Assembly (NCBI GenBank): GCA_008828725.1
Contig: MEHQ01002123.1
Span: 456,887-520,886, forward strand
Length of the DNA stretch: 64,000 nucleotides
Direction: 5' to 3'
Origin: Saccharina japonica
Taxonomy: Eukaryota; Sar; Phaeophyceae; Laminariales; Laminariaceae
Part shown: positions 34,947-47,200 of the stretch, one piece after another
Position numbering within the stretch: position 1 is the first letter of the stretch
Layout of the letters: each line of letters starts with the position of its first letter
The notes under the pieces: generated by a model
Database searches by the model: none
The model's input: the letters and a program-made list of their open reading frames with translations, nothing else
What the model was told of the DNA's origin: nothing
Made by a program: the position numbers and the translations under genes

Positions 34947-35358
34947 TAGAGATGGGCACCGGATATTAAAAAACCCCGGTTAAACCGGTTTTTGGAAACC
35001 CAGCAGGCGTTGCAATTAGCCGATTTTCAAAACGAAAAACCGGTTTTTATTCCATTTCATTTTTGTATATTGTAGGGCAACCACGACTACACTAAAACGA
35101 CCCTGCAGCATGAAAAACGTGCACATAAACTTGACAGCGTGAACGTTGGGCAAACAAGGTAACGAAGATAACCAGGTACGCACTTGAGATTACACACAAG
35201 GTGCAAATCGAGGGGGAAATCGAACTATCACCCGTGGTTTCCAATGTTTTGGAGGCTTTATTACCTGCCAAAACAAAAAAAGTTTTTTTGTATTTGATAA
35301 AAAACGCCTCCTATTCGGTTTTCAGTTTTTCGGATATGCCACCCGGTGCCCACCTCTA
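34947..35358. mobile_element. hAT-like MITE with 8-bp target duplication
   Basis: Termini TAGAGATGGGCACCGG and, inverted, TAGAGGTGGGCACCGG. The flanks are ATCACACA (34939-34946) and ATCGCACA (35359-35366), matching at 7 of 8 positions. It is 412 bp and non-coding, with an AACCGGTTTTT-rich interior. It sits only 103 bp after the right target duplication of the preceding hAT-like element. Confidence 0.85.
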
Positions 35359-35606
35359 ATCGCACATCACATACACAGCATCCATTCGCCAGGTAACATA
35401 TCTGCACTCTGCACTGCTGTCTGCAGTATTGTTCCCATATTCGCATATTCGCATAATGCCGTATCACCCGTGTGATAAGATAAAGATACCACACACCACA
35501 CACCCTCGGAACGAATGGATGTCTTACGCTGGCTTTGTCGCTAACTGCCAACTGCAAGTGCAAATACTGAGCGATGCATCTCTGACAGGTACGAGTATTA
35601 TTATAT

Positions 35607-36391
35607 GGGCAACTGCCAAAATCAGGTATACCTGATCCATTTGAGCCAAAATCAGGTACCTACTAAAACCAAGTAAAAAACGCACGCCACGAACGGTGTT
35701 TTACAGGACTTTTTGGCTGTGAGAAATAATCAAACATACTTTTGAATTTGGGCCTGAACAGCAGAATGATAGCGAATGTGTGTTTCCTCCAAACTCTTGA
35801 TAAATGTTGTATGTTATTTTCAGTACGGGTATTAATATCTGTCGTATGCTTTCATTATTATTATTCATTGATTTCGTGATCACTCATTCCTACGGCGTGT
35901 ATTTCCGTATTCTTGTACCAGGTATGTATATACGTATGTATATAGTCGTAGCCATATTGATAGCATACGAACAAAACATCGAGTTAATTTGAGACTGAAC
36001 TGCTCGCTTTCCGTACCGTGTCACCAAGCAGCAATACGTAATACCTGGTATATTACAACAGGTCCATTGTGCTGTATGCGCGCGTACGATACGTTCTGTA
36101 GTCGTTGTGGTGGGTCGTATGTACGTAGTGTGGTGATGTCTTCGTGTCGGGCGTGTAGGAGACAGTGTACGTATGGCCTCTGATTGGCTCAAAATGCGCC
36201 CAAATCAGTTGAAAGCTAGACAAAGTAGACAAATCCAGGTGTACCTGACCATTTTATGCCAAAATCAGGTACGATGTGAGACTGGCCAATGACAGGTGTC
36301 CTAGGGTGTCATTTGTACTTGGTTTTAGTGTAGTACCTGTTTTTGGCACCATGTTAAAGTGACCAGGTGTACCTGATTTTGGCTAAAGCCC
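35607..36391. mobile_element. Mutator-like MITE with 9-bp target duplication
   Basis: Long terminal inverted repeats (about 85 bp) start with GGGC and share GCCAAAATCAGGTA, then GCCAAAAxCAGGTAC and ACTAAAACCAAGTA. The exact 9-bp duplication TTATTATAT flanks both ends (35598-35606 and 36392-36400). Long arms plus a 9-bp duplication fit Mutator-like elements. The right arm has a partly repeated subterminal copy near 36235-36280. No transposase is encoded in its 785 bp. Confidence 0.87.
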
Positions 36392-36400
36392 TTATTATAT

Positions 36401-36482
36401 TATTTGCCTTCCGACAATGTGCAAGGCACTATTCATTCAGAATGAAAAAGCTGACACAATTCGTCGAATACCACCAATAATC
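36401..36482. repeat. Dispersed 80-bp repeat, second copy
   Basis: Partner of 15221-15300, same orientation. The following 600 bp (to about 37070) is C/T-rich, with frames that encode low-complexity hydrophobic peptides. I do not call a gene there. Confidence 0.88.
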
Positions 36483-37233
36483 TCATCCAACCAATCATAT
36501 GTCTGGACGAGATACTGCTGTATTTCCAAAGCCACCTTTCTGGTTGCGTGTGCGTGCCCCCCTTACGCATTTTGGGAGATATTCAGCTCAAGATATTCAT
36601 TCGTACAAGGGGGTGTGCTATATTATCACTTGGTTACAGTGTACGGTAGGTGCTCCGCGTGTAGTGGAGTCCTCCTTGCCTCCCATCCTTCCCCTCTTTC
36701 TTGGCCCTTTGTCCCTTTAGCTTTTGTTCCCTCCTCGTCCTGTTTGTGCTCCCTTCTTTCCTTTGTCCTATTGTCCCGTCATGCATGGTGGTCTTCTTGT
36801 CCTTTCATTATTTCAAGAGTATTCCTTCTTGGTTTCCTGGTCCTTCTCGAAGCCTTTTTATTCCTTCTGAAAGGTCCTTGTTTCTTATATCCTACCAGGT
36901 ATTTCTCTTGTCTTCCCTCCCGCCCGTTTTTTACTGGTCGGGAAGTTGATCGCTCCATCATCAATCATCACGCTACGACTATTACACCCCAGTTATACTC
37001 CAATTATACTCCAGTTGTACCCCCATTGCTGATACACGTAACATGTACGAGTAATGATAGCATGTAATTGATCGACACTCACAAATCACATTATGTGGCT
37101 GCTTATATAGTAGTATATCCTATATACGCACTGCACGATTGGTGGGATAGATGTGCTACGCTTTTAGGGGTTATCTGTGTACTGTTAGTACTATCTTTAC
37201 TATTACGTAGTACTTGTATTAATAGTATTATTA

Positions 37234-37326
37234 CATAGTGAATAGGACTAAATAGGACCTACGGTACCCACAAAAACCTACATGTTTCACCATTTTTACC
37301 AACAATATTTGGTCCTATTTACTATG
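37234..37326. mobile_element. Tiny MITE, copy 1 (about 93 bp)
   Basis: Ends CATAGT(G/A)AATAGGAC and GGTCCTATTTACTATG are inverted copies. The interior CCACAAAAACCTA and TTTACCAACAA matches the copy at 39094-39184. Too small to code. The terminal TA suggests a mariner-type target, which is an inference. Confidence 0.75.
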
Positions 37327-37933
37327 CTCCCCCGTATTACTACTGTAGTACTATTAGTACTGTAAGCATTTGTGCATTTGTGTATTAATAGTGGTTATGA
37401 TAGACATCCACCGTGAACGCGTGATGGAGAAATGGTTGACAAGGTCGGTCCCCTCTACGGCTAATATATTCCTGCTGGTAATTACGCGTGGACTGCTTGA
37501 TCCCTTGCCAATGCACCGTACCACGCATACATGCAGCACATAAGAAGTATGCAGTACTGCTTGTATGTAGAACTCTACATCAACACATCAACATACGACA
37601 TACACACCCACACAGCACATACAACATAAAGCGCATACATTATCGTATCATATGTACAACACCTGCGATACGTACACACCTTACATATAATATAATATCA
37701 TGTACAAGACAATACACACAGACTACTATTAGTAAGTATACCTGGCACCAGTATATGATACCAACAGTACACTGCAATACAACACATGCGATGCACACGT
37801 GACATGTCAAATACCTGGTACTCGAACAAGATATTAGACCCAAAGTCTGGCGTACCAGGTAACAGGTAAATCGTAAATCATACGTTAATAATAACACTTG
37901 CAATACTTCACAACCCCCATGACAGACGAAGGC

Positions 37934-38672
37934 AGTACGAGCTGGGCCAGCCATAAAACGGATTTTCTGTTGTGAGCTTCTAGCGCCGCCAATTTTGCGA
38001 GTTAGACTTAGAAATTTGGCAGAGATGATCCTGACATATTATTGGAGATGCGAAAAAAAACGTATATAAACTTTTCTTGACTTGAAAAAAAAACAACTCG
38101 ATGTAGCCGAGATATCGGCGAAAACCCAAAAGTACCAAAAATTCTGATTTTTTACCAGATTTCGACGCTAATTTCACATGACAGCTAAAAAATCGCCATT
38201 CCCGATGAAGCTGAAATTTGGTGTAGACAATCCTTGAGACACAAGGAGACGATCGATGTAAGTTGCATTGCCCAATTCATCACCCATTAAGAGATGTAAC
38301 TAAAAAACGTTTATATAGCTGAAAACAAGTAATTACGAAAACGGCAGTTTTACTGCGATGCCCCGCTCAATTTTTCACTTTTCGGACTGATGTTTTTACC
38401 ACGTATTTGAAACACACATGCGAATGTATTCCGTGTCATCCCTTTTTCGTTTTTGTTTTTTCCGACTAGTTATGACCACTTTTTCATTTTTACGGGTCGT
38501 TGGATCGGTCATATATCCTGCGGAAAAAAAGAAAATAAAAGGGATGACATCGAAAAGGTTGGTTGGTACATAAGGAACACCGTGTCAGAAAATCACGTCA
38601 AAACACGCAATATTGAGCGGGGCACAGCCGATCGACTGTTCTAGCAGAGTCTTGGCTGGCCCAGCTCGTACT
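37934..38672. mobile_element. Possible inverted-repeat element
   Basis: Inverted ends AGTACGAGCTGGGCCAGCCA (left) and its complement (right, ending 38672) bound 739 bp without a clear ORF. No target-site duplication was found, so insertion by transposition is not shown. Confidence 0.5.
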
Positions 38673-38831
38673 CGTATAGTACCAGGTGCTTGGTACAACA
38701 CATTCAGCGCGTATCATAGAACGCGCTAATGGCACGTATCACTTGGGAGACATCGAACACTGCACATTGAACATTGTAAACACACAACGCATGCACGACA
38801 TCCGCGATGTAAATCCACGACATACATCGAC

Positions 38832-38984
38832 ATGCACGACGTCCATCCACGACACTACACAGGCTTCGTCCGTCGAGCAGTGGTGGGAGCAGTGGTGACG
38901 AGTACAAGCGTGCAGGTGGCATCCAACGTTTTTCGGGCAATCTGGGGAAATGATGCAAGCAGGGAGCTTGATACGGGAGTTTTG
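38832..38984 (+). CDS. Candidate first coding exon of the MFS_5 transporter
   Basis: 51 codons from ATG 38832 to a strong donor TTG|GTGAGT. They end in phase 0, which is what the acceptor at 41156 needs. The family has one membrane helix before the conserved FRWSYLG region, and this exon offers a moderately hydrophobic RAVVGAVVTSTSVQVASNVF followed by a polar loop. The start could instead be an acceptor at 38862 (TACACAG). The intron would be 2172 bp. The evidence is phase, donor and position only. Confidence 0.38.
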
Positions 38985-39093
38985 GTGAGTCAGAGTCGTG
39001 TTTCATGTGCCTTGTTTCGTGTCCACATGTCACACCATACCTGGTATCATATACCCTGGTATTGGTATTGGTACGACGAGTATTACGGAGGAC

Positions 39094-39184
39094 CATAGTA
39101 AATAGGACCTTCCGTACACACAAAAACCTAAACCTATGTATCTACTGTACGTACTTTTACTAACAAAATTTGGTCCTATTTACT
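39094..39184. mobile_element. Tiny MITE, copy 2 (about 91 bp)
   Basis: Begins CATAGTAAATAGGACC and ends GGTCCTATTTACT, in the same orientation as 37234-37326. It lies in what may be the first intron of the transporter gene. Confidence 0.75.
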
Positions 39185-39428
39185 AGTGTTTACTATGGTG
39201 TATACCGTAATAGTGTTGATGGCAATATTTGCTTTGCTGGTGGTAGTGATATTAGTATTGCTTTAAACGACGATCGAGTCCCTCCATTGAACTCGCCCTC
39301 TGCAGGAGTAGGTAACATGGTAAGTTGTACTGTAGTTCTAGGTGTACCTCGGTATAATGTCGATCTGTAGATACTTCAAGTATGATCCAACGTTTGTGAA
39401 ATTCCCATGCCGATCCTGAGCCAACGCG

Positions 39429-40118
39429 TTGCGACCTGTACCAATGAGCTTCAATTCAACACATGTAGAAAACTTGTTCAAGCGTCAATCTGACGCTTTA
39501 TTATTTCAGCATTCCCCCCTTTGTAGGTTGCGTCACAGTTGGTGCAGACAGCGACGGGTTCGTTTTCAATTCATTGTTCGGGAAGAAGACGTTACCAAAA
39601 TCCTCCTAAGCGGTTGTGGTAGGGAAGAACCTAGACTGCCGCGAAATTTGCGCAGTGGCGGGCGTCGTCGATCACCGACAGGCGGCGGAATCGAAGCAAT
39701 GGTCACTCGCCGGGGAGTCAGAATTCCTGTTCCCGAGCGGTCTACAAGGCGGGGAGGAGGGGGAATTGGCGTTGACGCCGGCGCAGATGACTACCAACCT
39801 CCAGATCCATCTGTGAACAGCTATGATAGCATGAAGGATAAGCTGTGCACGATGCACCCCTTTCGCGTGGGAGGGGCGGCGAGTCATAGCATGGACGATG
39901 TAGCCTTGGACGTCCTTACGGAATACATGTGGTCGGAAGTCCGCAACCGCCGCACGCAGATATGTATGCTAATAGGGGTGACAGTGTCCGTGGCCGCGGC
40001 GGGGGTGAAGCTTTCTTGCGAAACGGCATTCATAGAGGCGGCTGCTCTGCCGCTGTCCGAGCAGTTTACACGTTTATACGCAGCGTTCCCATGGCGCAAT
40101 CGAAGCCGGGCCCACTGA
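39429..40118 (+). CDS. Unassigned 229-codon ORF, coding-like
   Basis: A GC-rich island with a long open frame and one hydrophobic segment near the C-terminus (ICMLIGVTVSVAAAGVKL) after an acidic MDDVALDVLTEYMW stretch. I recognise no family. It may be an alternative 5' exon of the downstream transporter: a weak donor, GTGAAG, after the hydrophobic segment would also be in phase 0. It may equally be an independent or chance ORF, since an overlapping frame exists. Confidence 0.25.
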   Translation: MRPVPMSFNSTHVENLFKRQSDALLFQHSPLCRLRHSWCRQRRVRFQFIVREEDVTKILLSGCGREEPRLPRNLRSGGRRRSPTGGGIEAMVTRRGVRIPVPERSTRRGGGGIGVDAGADDYQPPDPSVNSYDSMKDKLCTMHPFRVGGAASHSMDDVALDVLTEYMWSEVRNRRTQICMLIGVTVSVAAAGVKLSCETAFIEAAALPLSEQFTRLYAAFPWRNRSRAH

Positions 40119-41156
40119 AAGTCAAGGTAGATGTGTGGGCGTGATAAAGACGAGAAGCAACCCGCGGGAAGGACCGAAGGAAACAGATAAGCTACGTACG
40201 TCGTTGAGAGAAGAGCAAAAGGACAACAACTATGTGTGTGATCTTATGCCGCAGCAAAGAGGTCTCATGGACCCCACACTGTATACCAGGTACGAGTGAG
40301 AGCGACGAAGGAACGTTTCAACAGTATTCTTGGAACCAAAAGTCGGGGCGTAAGAAGTGTGTCCCCGGGGTGGGAGAAAGCCTACTGGTTGTGCAGAGAG
40401 AGATATGGCGCTCCTTCCATCGTCAACGACCCTACACCAGCACGAAAATGTAGGAAGCGGTTAGGGAAAACAGACCACCCTTCCGGCCCATCGTTGTGCG
40501 CGAGACATGCCGACACCGACATCAGCTTTATTTCGTAGTGCTTATTTTACAGGAGCAACTACTCTGCGACGAGGTGCCGCGTTGAATACCGGCGAATCAA
40601 TGCGCGGGTAGTAGCCCTGGGTGAGGTCTCCGGCTGATCGCAGCAGAGAGGCCTCATTATTCTCGAACTGTATACCTGGTCCGAGTTAAAAGCGACGACG
40701 GAATGTTACAAGAGCGTTTCTTCCTTTAGCTTCAGAGTGTCGAGCTTGGGGATTGTCGGTTCTTGTTGGGCTACGGATACTATTAATAACAGTAACTACG
40801 CTGCAGTACCAAATCTGCACCGCCCGTTCATTTGTCATACTAATACTAACATACGAGTACCGTATATGGCCAAACTACCTATTGTAAGCCTACCAGGAAG
40901 GTATTCATACATTTGACGTTTGCCAGCTCTTGGTAGCTATCGTCGCTTGCAGCAGTTCGACAGCATGTGGAGCATGCACGGTATCAGAATCACATGCTAA
41001 CCTTACTATCTTACGCAGTAGCAGCAGCGATATGCCGCGGTGTTGCTTGTTTTGCTTCTGCTCGACTCGATGATATGTGTATTTGTTTGATATGTGTATT
41101 TACCTGGTATATGGTGTATATGTGTATGCCCCTGGTACCGTATGCGTCTACCTTAG

Positions 41157-41258
41157 GCGGGGCTGCGGAAGTTCCGCTGGTCATACCTGGGGGTCTTGGC
41201 CGTGTGCAACTTCGGGGAGTACATCCAAGGGGCGCACATGTACAAGATATACTCCGAG
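41157..41258 (+). CDS. MFSD5: MFS_5 transporter exon, residues 1-34
   Basis: Begins AGLRKFRWSYLGVLAV and carries the G-E-Y-I-Q-G motif in helix 2. The acceptor is CTACCTTAG and the donor GAG|GTATGA. Phase 0 at both ends. Confidence 0.9.
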
Positions 41259-44200
41259 GTATGATATCGCACTGCAATGTTCTACTGCATTAATCGTATT
41301 TCAGTGCAGTACTCTGTACTTGGTGCTACTGCTGTACTGCTGTACTTGGTGCATGTAAGCATACAGTGCTGTGTATAGTGCTGTGTGTTGTAGTACCGCT
41401 GACGGACGGTCACCCATGCCGAGAGTATGTATAGCAAAACATGTTCCGTAGAATGTACCGGTAAACCATTGTGGTGTGGTACAGAGGACGTGGCAACTCC
41501 AGATGCTATATACATATATACCAGTATACGTTCTTCATATGGAGTATTCAGCGAGTTCTTGTCTTTGACGTTGTGCCTAGTTCCAAACTGCTATGCGCAT
41601 TGTTTTGTTGAGACTCAAAGCGCATCGCGCACGTGACACGGCGTGCTGGTGGTGGTTAGAGTGGCGTGGGCTGCTCGATGCACCGCTCGCTGGCAAGTGC
41701 GACAACACCACCACCACCACCACCAGTAGCAGTAGCAGCATCACTTGCAGCGGGAATGAAATGTAGTCTTGAGATCCTGCAGCTCGCGCCCGGTATCGTG
41801 TTTGGTAGTGCTCTTACATTTGTACATTTACATCATGTTGACAGTGAAGCGCTATGATACTTGTGCCGTAGGGGTAAGAAATAGACTACCATAGTTGAGC
41901 TCCTGTAGTTTGTCGTGCTATTATGCTCTGTAGGCAGCCTGCTACAATACAAGGATGATACTGCTGTGTATGACGAAATAATATGGTGCTACTCGTAACA
42001 CGATCAGTACCCCCTCCTCTCTTTGCCTGATGTCGCTACTGTGTTCTACTGTACTGACTGCACGCCAAATAAACTGATGCTGCTGCGTGACGTGGTGATA
42101 TCGTGCTAATACGATCAATGCACGTTTCGCTGTTGACCTGACATCGCTGCTGTGTGCTGCTGTACTGCCTGCACTACTGTACTGCGTCACCAGAAGAACG
42201 GTCTGGACATGGGACAGATCGCGAAGATGTTCTTGGCTGGGATGGTTTCGTCCATGGTCACCGGGATGTTTGCTGGGTCTTTTCTGGACAGGTGAGGTAA
42301 CGGGCGAAGGGGGCAATGGGTCTATCAATGTTACCAGCAACGAGCAATGAACAACGAGGGTCCATGTCCCATGATTTTCCCTCGCTCCATTGCTACCATA
42401 CCGGTACCCCTGTACACGAGGTGATCGCAGCCTCTACGGGATGAGATAGGAGAGCATAGGTGACGCCAGCACCAATGTTGTCAAGCGTTGCAATGACCTG
42501 CCCAACGGACGAAAGTCTTTACCTTACCGGCCGATCTCAACACAACACCAACCATCCCCAGGGTCTTGCGAGAGCCCGACGACAACGGTAATACTGTACC
42601 CATTCGGTACTCGCGCCTTCACGTTTCGCGCTATTAACTATTCATACTGTATCAATATTGTATTGCCCCACCCTCCGCCGCTCGACCTTATTTTTCTTTT
42701 CCTAGCGTTGCTCTGTTTTACCTTTGCCCTGTAAAATAATAAGTTTTGAGTATGGCACGTATGTTATTGAGCTAACAACCTCGCCACGGCAGAAGCGGTT
42801 GGGTTGGATGAATCATAACACCGTTTCGATTAGATGTGCAATCTTGTACTTACGGTGTTTCTTGCTTGTGTGTTGTATTGCTACTGCCAAGGTATGGTCG
42901 ACGCAGCGGCTGCATGTTGTGGGCCCTCCTGAACGTCGTCCAGTGCCTCCTCATCCGTTCGACGAGGCTGGGTACCCTGCTGCTAGGCCGCGTCATCGCA
43001 GGTATTGCACAAATAACGGATCATAGTACAATGTTAGTCGTTCCGCGACAGTGCGGTATTTAGTACGAGTCCTCAATGCAGTGCGATGAAAATCGCTTGT
43101 CACGACCTCGATCCACATTTCCGCCTTACACCAGGACACCAGGATAGTTCGGGGTCCCACTTTCATGGGTATATCGTCGTTTGGCAAGGCACCACACGAA
43201 AGTGGGACCACGACTGTACCTCTAACTGTGTTGGGTTTGGTTGTGTAGACCAATTGCTATCAATCGTGTAGAATTGGCGCGGATAGCTTTTAGGCATCCG
43301 GAATGGTGCTGCATCAGTCAGATGTATGCCAGATCAGGCTTGCACAGGCGCTCTCGGGCCAAATACATACACATAAACACGACGCGTATGGTGACAGAAA
43401 TAACGCGAGAGGGACGATCGGGATCGTACAGCGATAGAGCCCAGATTCGCAGTCCATCCGAAATATTCTGCCAAACAGATGTGCACAATACGATACAAAT
43501 GACGCTGCTCGATCTGTACGTCGAGTGGATAGCAATATGGAGACGGCCGTTGCTACTGACCATCGATAAATCGATAACTAAGTACCAATTTCTAACACCC
43601 CTCCTCGATGTAGGTACATGTGTCATAGCATGGCTTGCAACTTGCTCGTCCGTTGACTAATCGCCGTGGGTAGAACAATGGTATTGATAGTTTACACCAG
43701 CAGTAACGCTGCTTTCTACTGTTGAGACACAAACAGTACGACACGGACAAGCTTAGGTGTCAAACTCAATCGCTCCTCAAAAAGCCCAAGAAAGAGCTAC
43801 TGCTGTCGTCGGCTCTCCTCGCTGCGCCAAGTGGTCACGTTCCTCCCTTCTTTCTCGTATATAGCTCTCTATTGTATCTTGACTATATCTTCCATCGTAC
43901 TTATGATACCTATCTATGCTGCGGTACAGCACCTCTCTTGAATCTCTAATTCGCCTATTTTGCTGTATATTTGTGGGCGCCTTGTGGCCAGGTGCTGGCG
44001 CTACCCTCCTCGCGACAGCGTTCGAATCTTGGATGGTTACGGAGCACCACAGCCAGAGATACCCGTCGCACCTGCTGGCAGATACCTTCCGCATGGCAAC
44101 GTGGGGGATCGGATTGGCGACCATCGCCTCTGGCTTCGTGGCAGAGGCTTCGGTGAAGGGGATGGACATCTTGGCGCCTTTCAATGTGGCCATTGGGGTG

Positions 44201-47200
44201 AGGTCCTTAGGTAGCTCATGCTTAGATAAGGTTGTGACATGCGCAGGCATTGCGGCTCGGTCTGGATAGGTTGTTGTTGTTGTTTGTGGTGGTGGTGGTG
44301 GTAGTGGTGGTAATAGTGGCGGCAGTATATGTCATTGGAACATTTGATAATACAAATAGCATTCAGTACCTGGTATATACAATATCAGGTATAAACAATA
44401 TCAGGTACAAGGTATATAATTATATCTTGTATACCGACTTTCGTGTAGCATACCATGTAACAAGTATAATAGCAAGGTAGGACTGCCGTAGCCACCACCG
44501 CTATCACACAATATCATACATCATACATCATACATCATACAGTAGCTATCATACAGTACACGAACTTGGTACGGTGCGGTAGATCAGTGGTGGGAAGCAC
44601 ACGCGTGTAAGCGGATATCTTAAACCAATTACAGTCCAGGTGTAGGGGGCAAGGGTTATCGCTTTGTTGTCATGCTGGTGGCGCTTGCCCCTACAATGCA
44701 TTTAGTGCTGTGGTGTGCTGTGTTGTGCTGTACTGTTCTATGCTGAATTATATTCATGTAAATCTGTTAAGGCAATGGCGTCGTCTGTGTTGCAGTCAGT
44801 ATTGCTCACCCGCTGTTTCGTGGACCATCACAATGCCGGTCTCTCTTCCTTACCTCGGGGTACATTGCTGAGTCAAGAATGTTGAATGTTTGAATCGACG
44901 GTGATGCCTCTGCTGCAGTAGCCTGTTCGTTCCTTTCCCGTGTGCATAACAGTTGCCTCCAACCAAGTGTGCAACAACACTATGTGCACTATGTGCGGTT
45001 TTCGTGGTGGACCGTTTCCCGAGCTGTCTGTAACCATTATTTCGCTCAGCTTTCTGCTAAACTAAACCTTTACCTTCCGTCTCCTTTCCTGCACATGGCG
45101 TGCTCCGCGCCGCATGGCATGCTTTGTGTCGTATGGCCTGACAGGTGTCTTTGGTTGCATTGGTGCTGATTGGGCTCTCTTGGAATGAGAACTATGGAGA
45201 TCGCTCCTTCTCGGCATTGAATCACACTCAACAGGTAAACCGACCATGCACCGCATTTACTCCTTGTTGTTGTTGTTGTCTTCACATTAAACCCGTTCTT
45301 TCTACTCAACCACATCAGTACACCCAGTGCCTGTCCTGATTCCCAGTCCTAGAGAGATACAAATTCTGTGGTCACAGACTGTGAAACAGAGAAAAACCAA
45401 AACAAAATAAACGCAAATTAATGGGTAAAGCAAGTGAGATGCGTAACGTACCGGGTACGAGAACACAGCGACACGAGCCGAACCAAAAAATAAGAACAAA
45501 AAGACAAATAAAAAACAAATTCTGAAATGAAACAGAATACAAATGACGCAGAGAGACAGACGTGCCCCTAGACGAAAAGCACACGTGCCCAAGAGGAACA
45601 GATAACTGCTGCACGGGCGAGGCAACACGAAAAAAAGAGAGAGACACCGGCATAGGGTGGAAACAAAGGGAGAAACAAGGCAAAAAAAGCAAGAAAGAAG
45701 ACACGAGAGAGGAAAAGAGAAAAATAGTTCTCAAGGTAAGCTCAAGGCGATGGTCACAACAAGTTCCCGTCTCTGCTATAAAAACTGATACGGGGACCAT
45801 GTCACACCTTCTGCCATCTCATTCCCACTCTAAAAACAAAACGGTGTCAAGAGTCGATACTACCTCTGCCGCGCCCCCCCCAGTGAACACATCAACGGAA
45901 ACAAATAATAGAATTCAAGGACTAGTCGAGCCGATATCTGGCCACACGATCTATCATTTCGTTTCTGCATTCGTCGACAGCTGTATCAGTGCGGCCGCCC
46001 CTGCCCCCCCCCCCCTCTCCTGGTCGCCTCTCTTGGCGTCCTCAGCTGTATGCCGTAGCCAGCTCCTCTCCGCTTCGGCCCTGTGCCACCTCGCCATGAA
46101 ATGGTCCGCCGCCTCGCCAACCCCCCGATACCACACCCCCCTCTTTTTTGCCGCCCTCGGCCATAGTACCGTCTCTGCTCCGAACAGTAAAGGGGAGCTT
46201 TCTGTGGAGCCCTCTGTCGCTCGAAAAACCCTGAGGTCATCTGCTAGACATTGTGCCCAGTTCTTTTCTGGTCGGCCAGGCCCCGGGTTCGTCCCACCGG
46301 CGATCGTCCCAAACATCACCCGCCTGGTCAGCCGCTCATTGGTCGTGCGCTGTACGCCCCCCGCAAAGAGGAGGCGTCGTTTGCGGATGGTCGTCTCAAC
46401 GCTCTCGCATTGTGCCTTCTTGAGAGCCTTGGCGTACGACATGAGATGGTCGGTGCGTTGTCGGCGCTGGAAACCAATGAGCCGTAGGAGGAATTTGTGG
46501 TGTGCCGTTCGGAGCTCAGCGAAGTGCTCCTGGCCAAGGGTCCACGTCACACACCCGTACAGCAGTGTCTCCATCACCTCGGCCTTTAGCATGCGCACCT
46601 TTAGAGTGAACGGGGCATCCTCCATATCGTACAGCTCCCGCTTGAACCGATTGTAGCATGCCCATGCGAGTCGGATGCGTCGTTTGATCTCTGGCATAAT
46701 GTCCGCGTTTGCGACGATAAGACCGCCAAGGTACAAAAACTGCATTGTCTGTTTATACCTCTGGCCCGCTGCTTCGATGACGAGCGGTGAGGTCCGGAGT
46801 GCTTGGTTTGGTGTCCGCAGTAGCATAGTCTCCGTTTTCTTTTCGGATACGGTGAGACCAGCTGCTTCGAAAACGGTCACAATAACGGTCATCATCTTCG
46901 CAAGCCCTTCCGCCGATTTAGACACAACGCCTGCATCGTCGGCGTACAGCATACCCCATATTGCTCTCCGTACACGTGCTAGTGGGTCCTCCCTCACTCC
47001 GTCCGCCCCGAGGTCCTCCTCGAGGTGAACCAGGTCCCTCAAGATGTCTGGGTCCTCACTGAAGCGTATCAGTACGGCGTGTATCACAGCAGCGAAGAAG
47101 ACATTGAACAGAAGCGGTGACAGCACACATCCTTGCCGCAGTCCCTGAGTGACATCGAACCATTCAGAGTGCTCACCGTCATCCGTACGCACGCGAGCTC

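Larger units (their letters stand above)
41259..45144. other. MFSD5: Transporter introns between 41.3 and 45.1 kb
   Basis: Introns of 935, 600, 990 and 947 bp. They hold a CAC trinucleotide tract (about 41706-41725), GTT/GGT tracts near 44267-44320, CATACAT tandem units near 44515-44540 and a copy of the 9-mer (44367). No other exon or RNA gene recognised. Confidence 0.55.

Noticed and set aside
36417..37067. 216-codon ORF with hydrophobic low-complexity segments
   Set aside because: It begins inside a dispersed repeat and continues through a C/T-rich tract; the hydrophobic look follows from base composition.
44250..44480. ORF with a long Val-rich hydrophobic run after the exon at 43992-44197
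   Set aside because: It is read through GTT/GGT repeats just beyond a strong donor in the transporter gene; the family homology stops at the donor.
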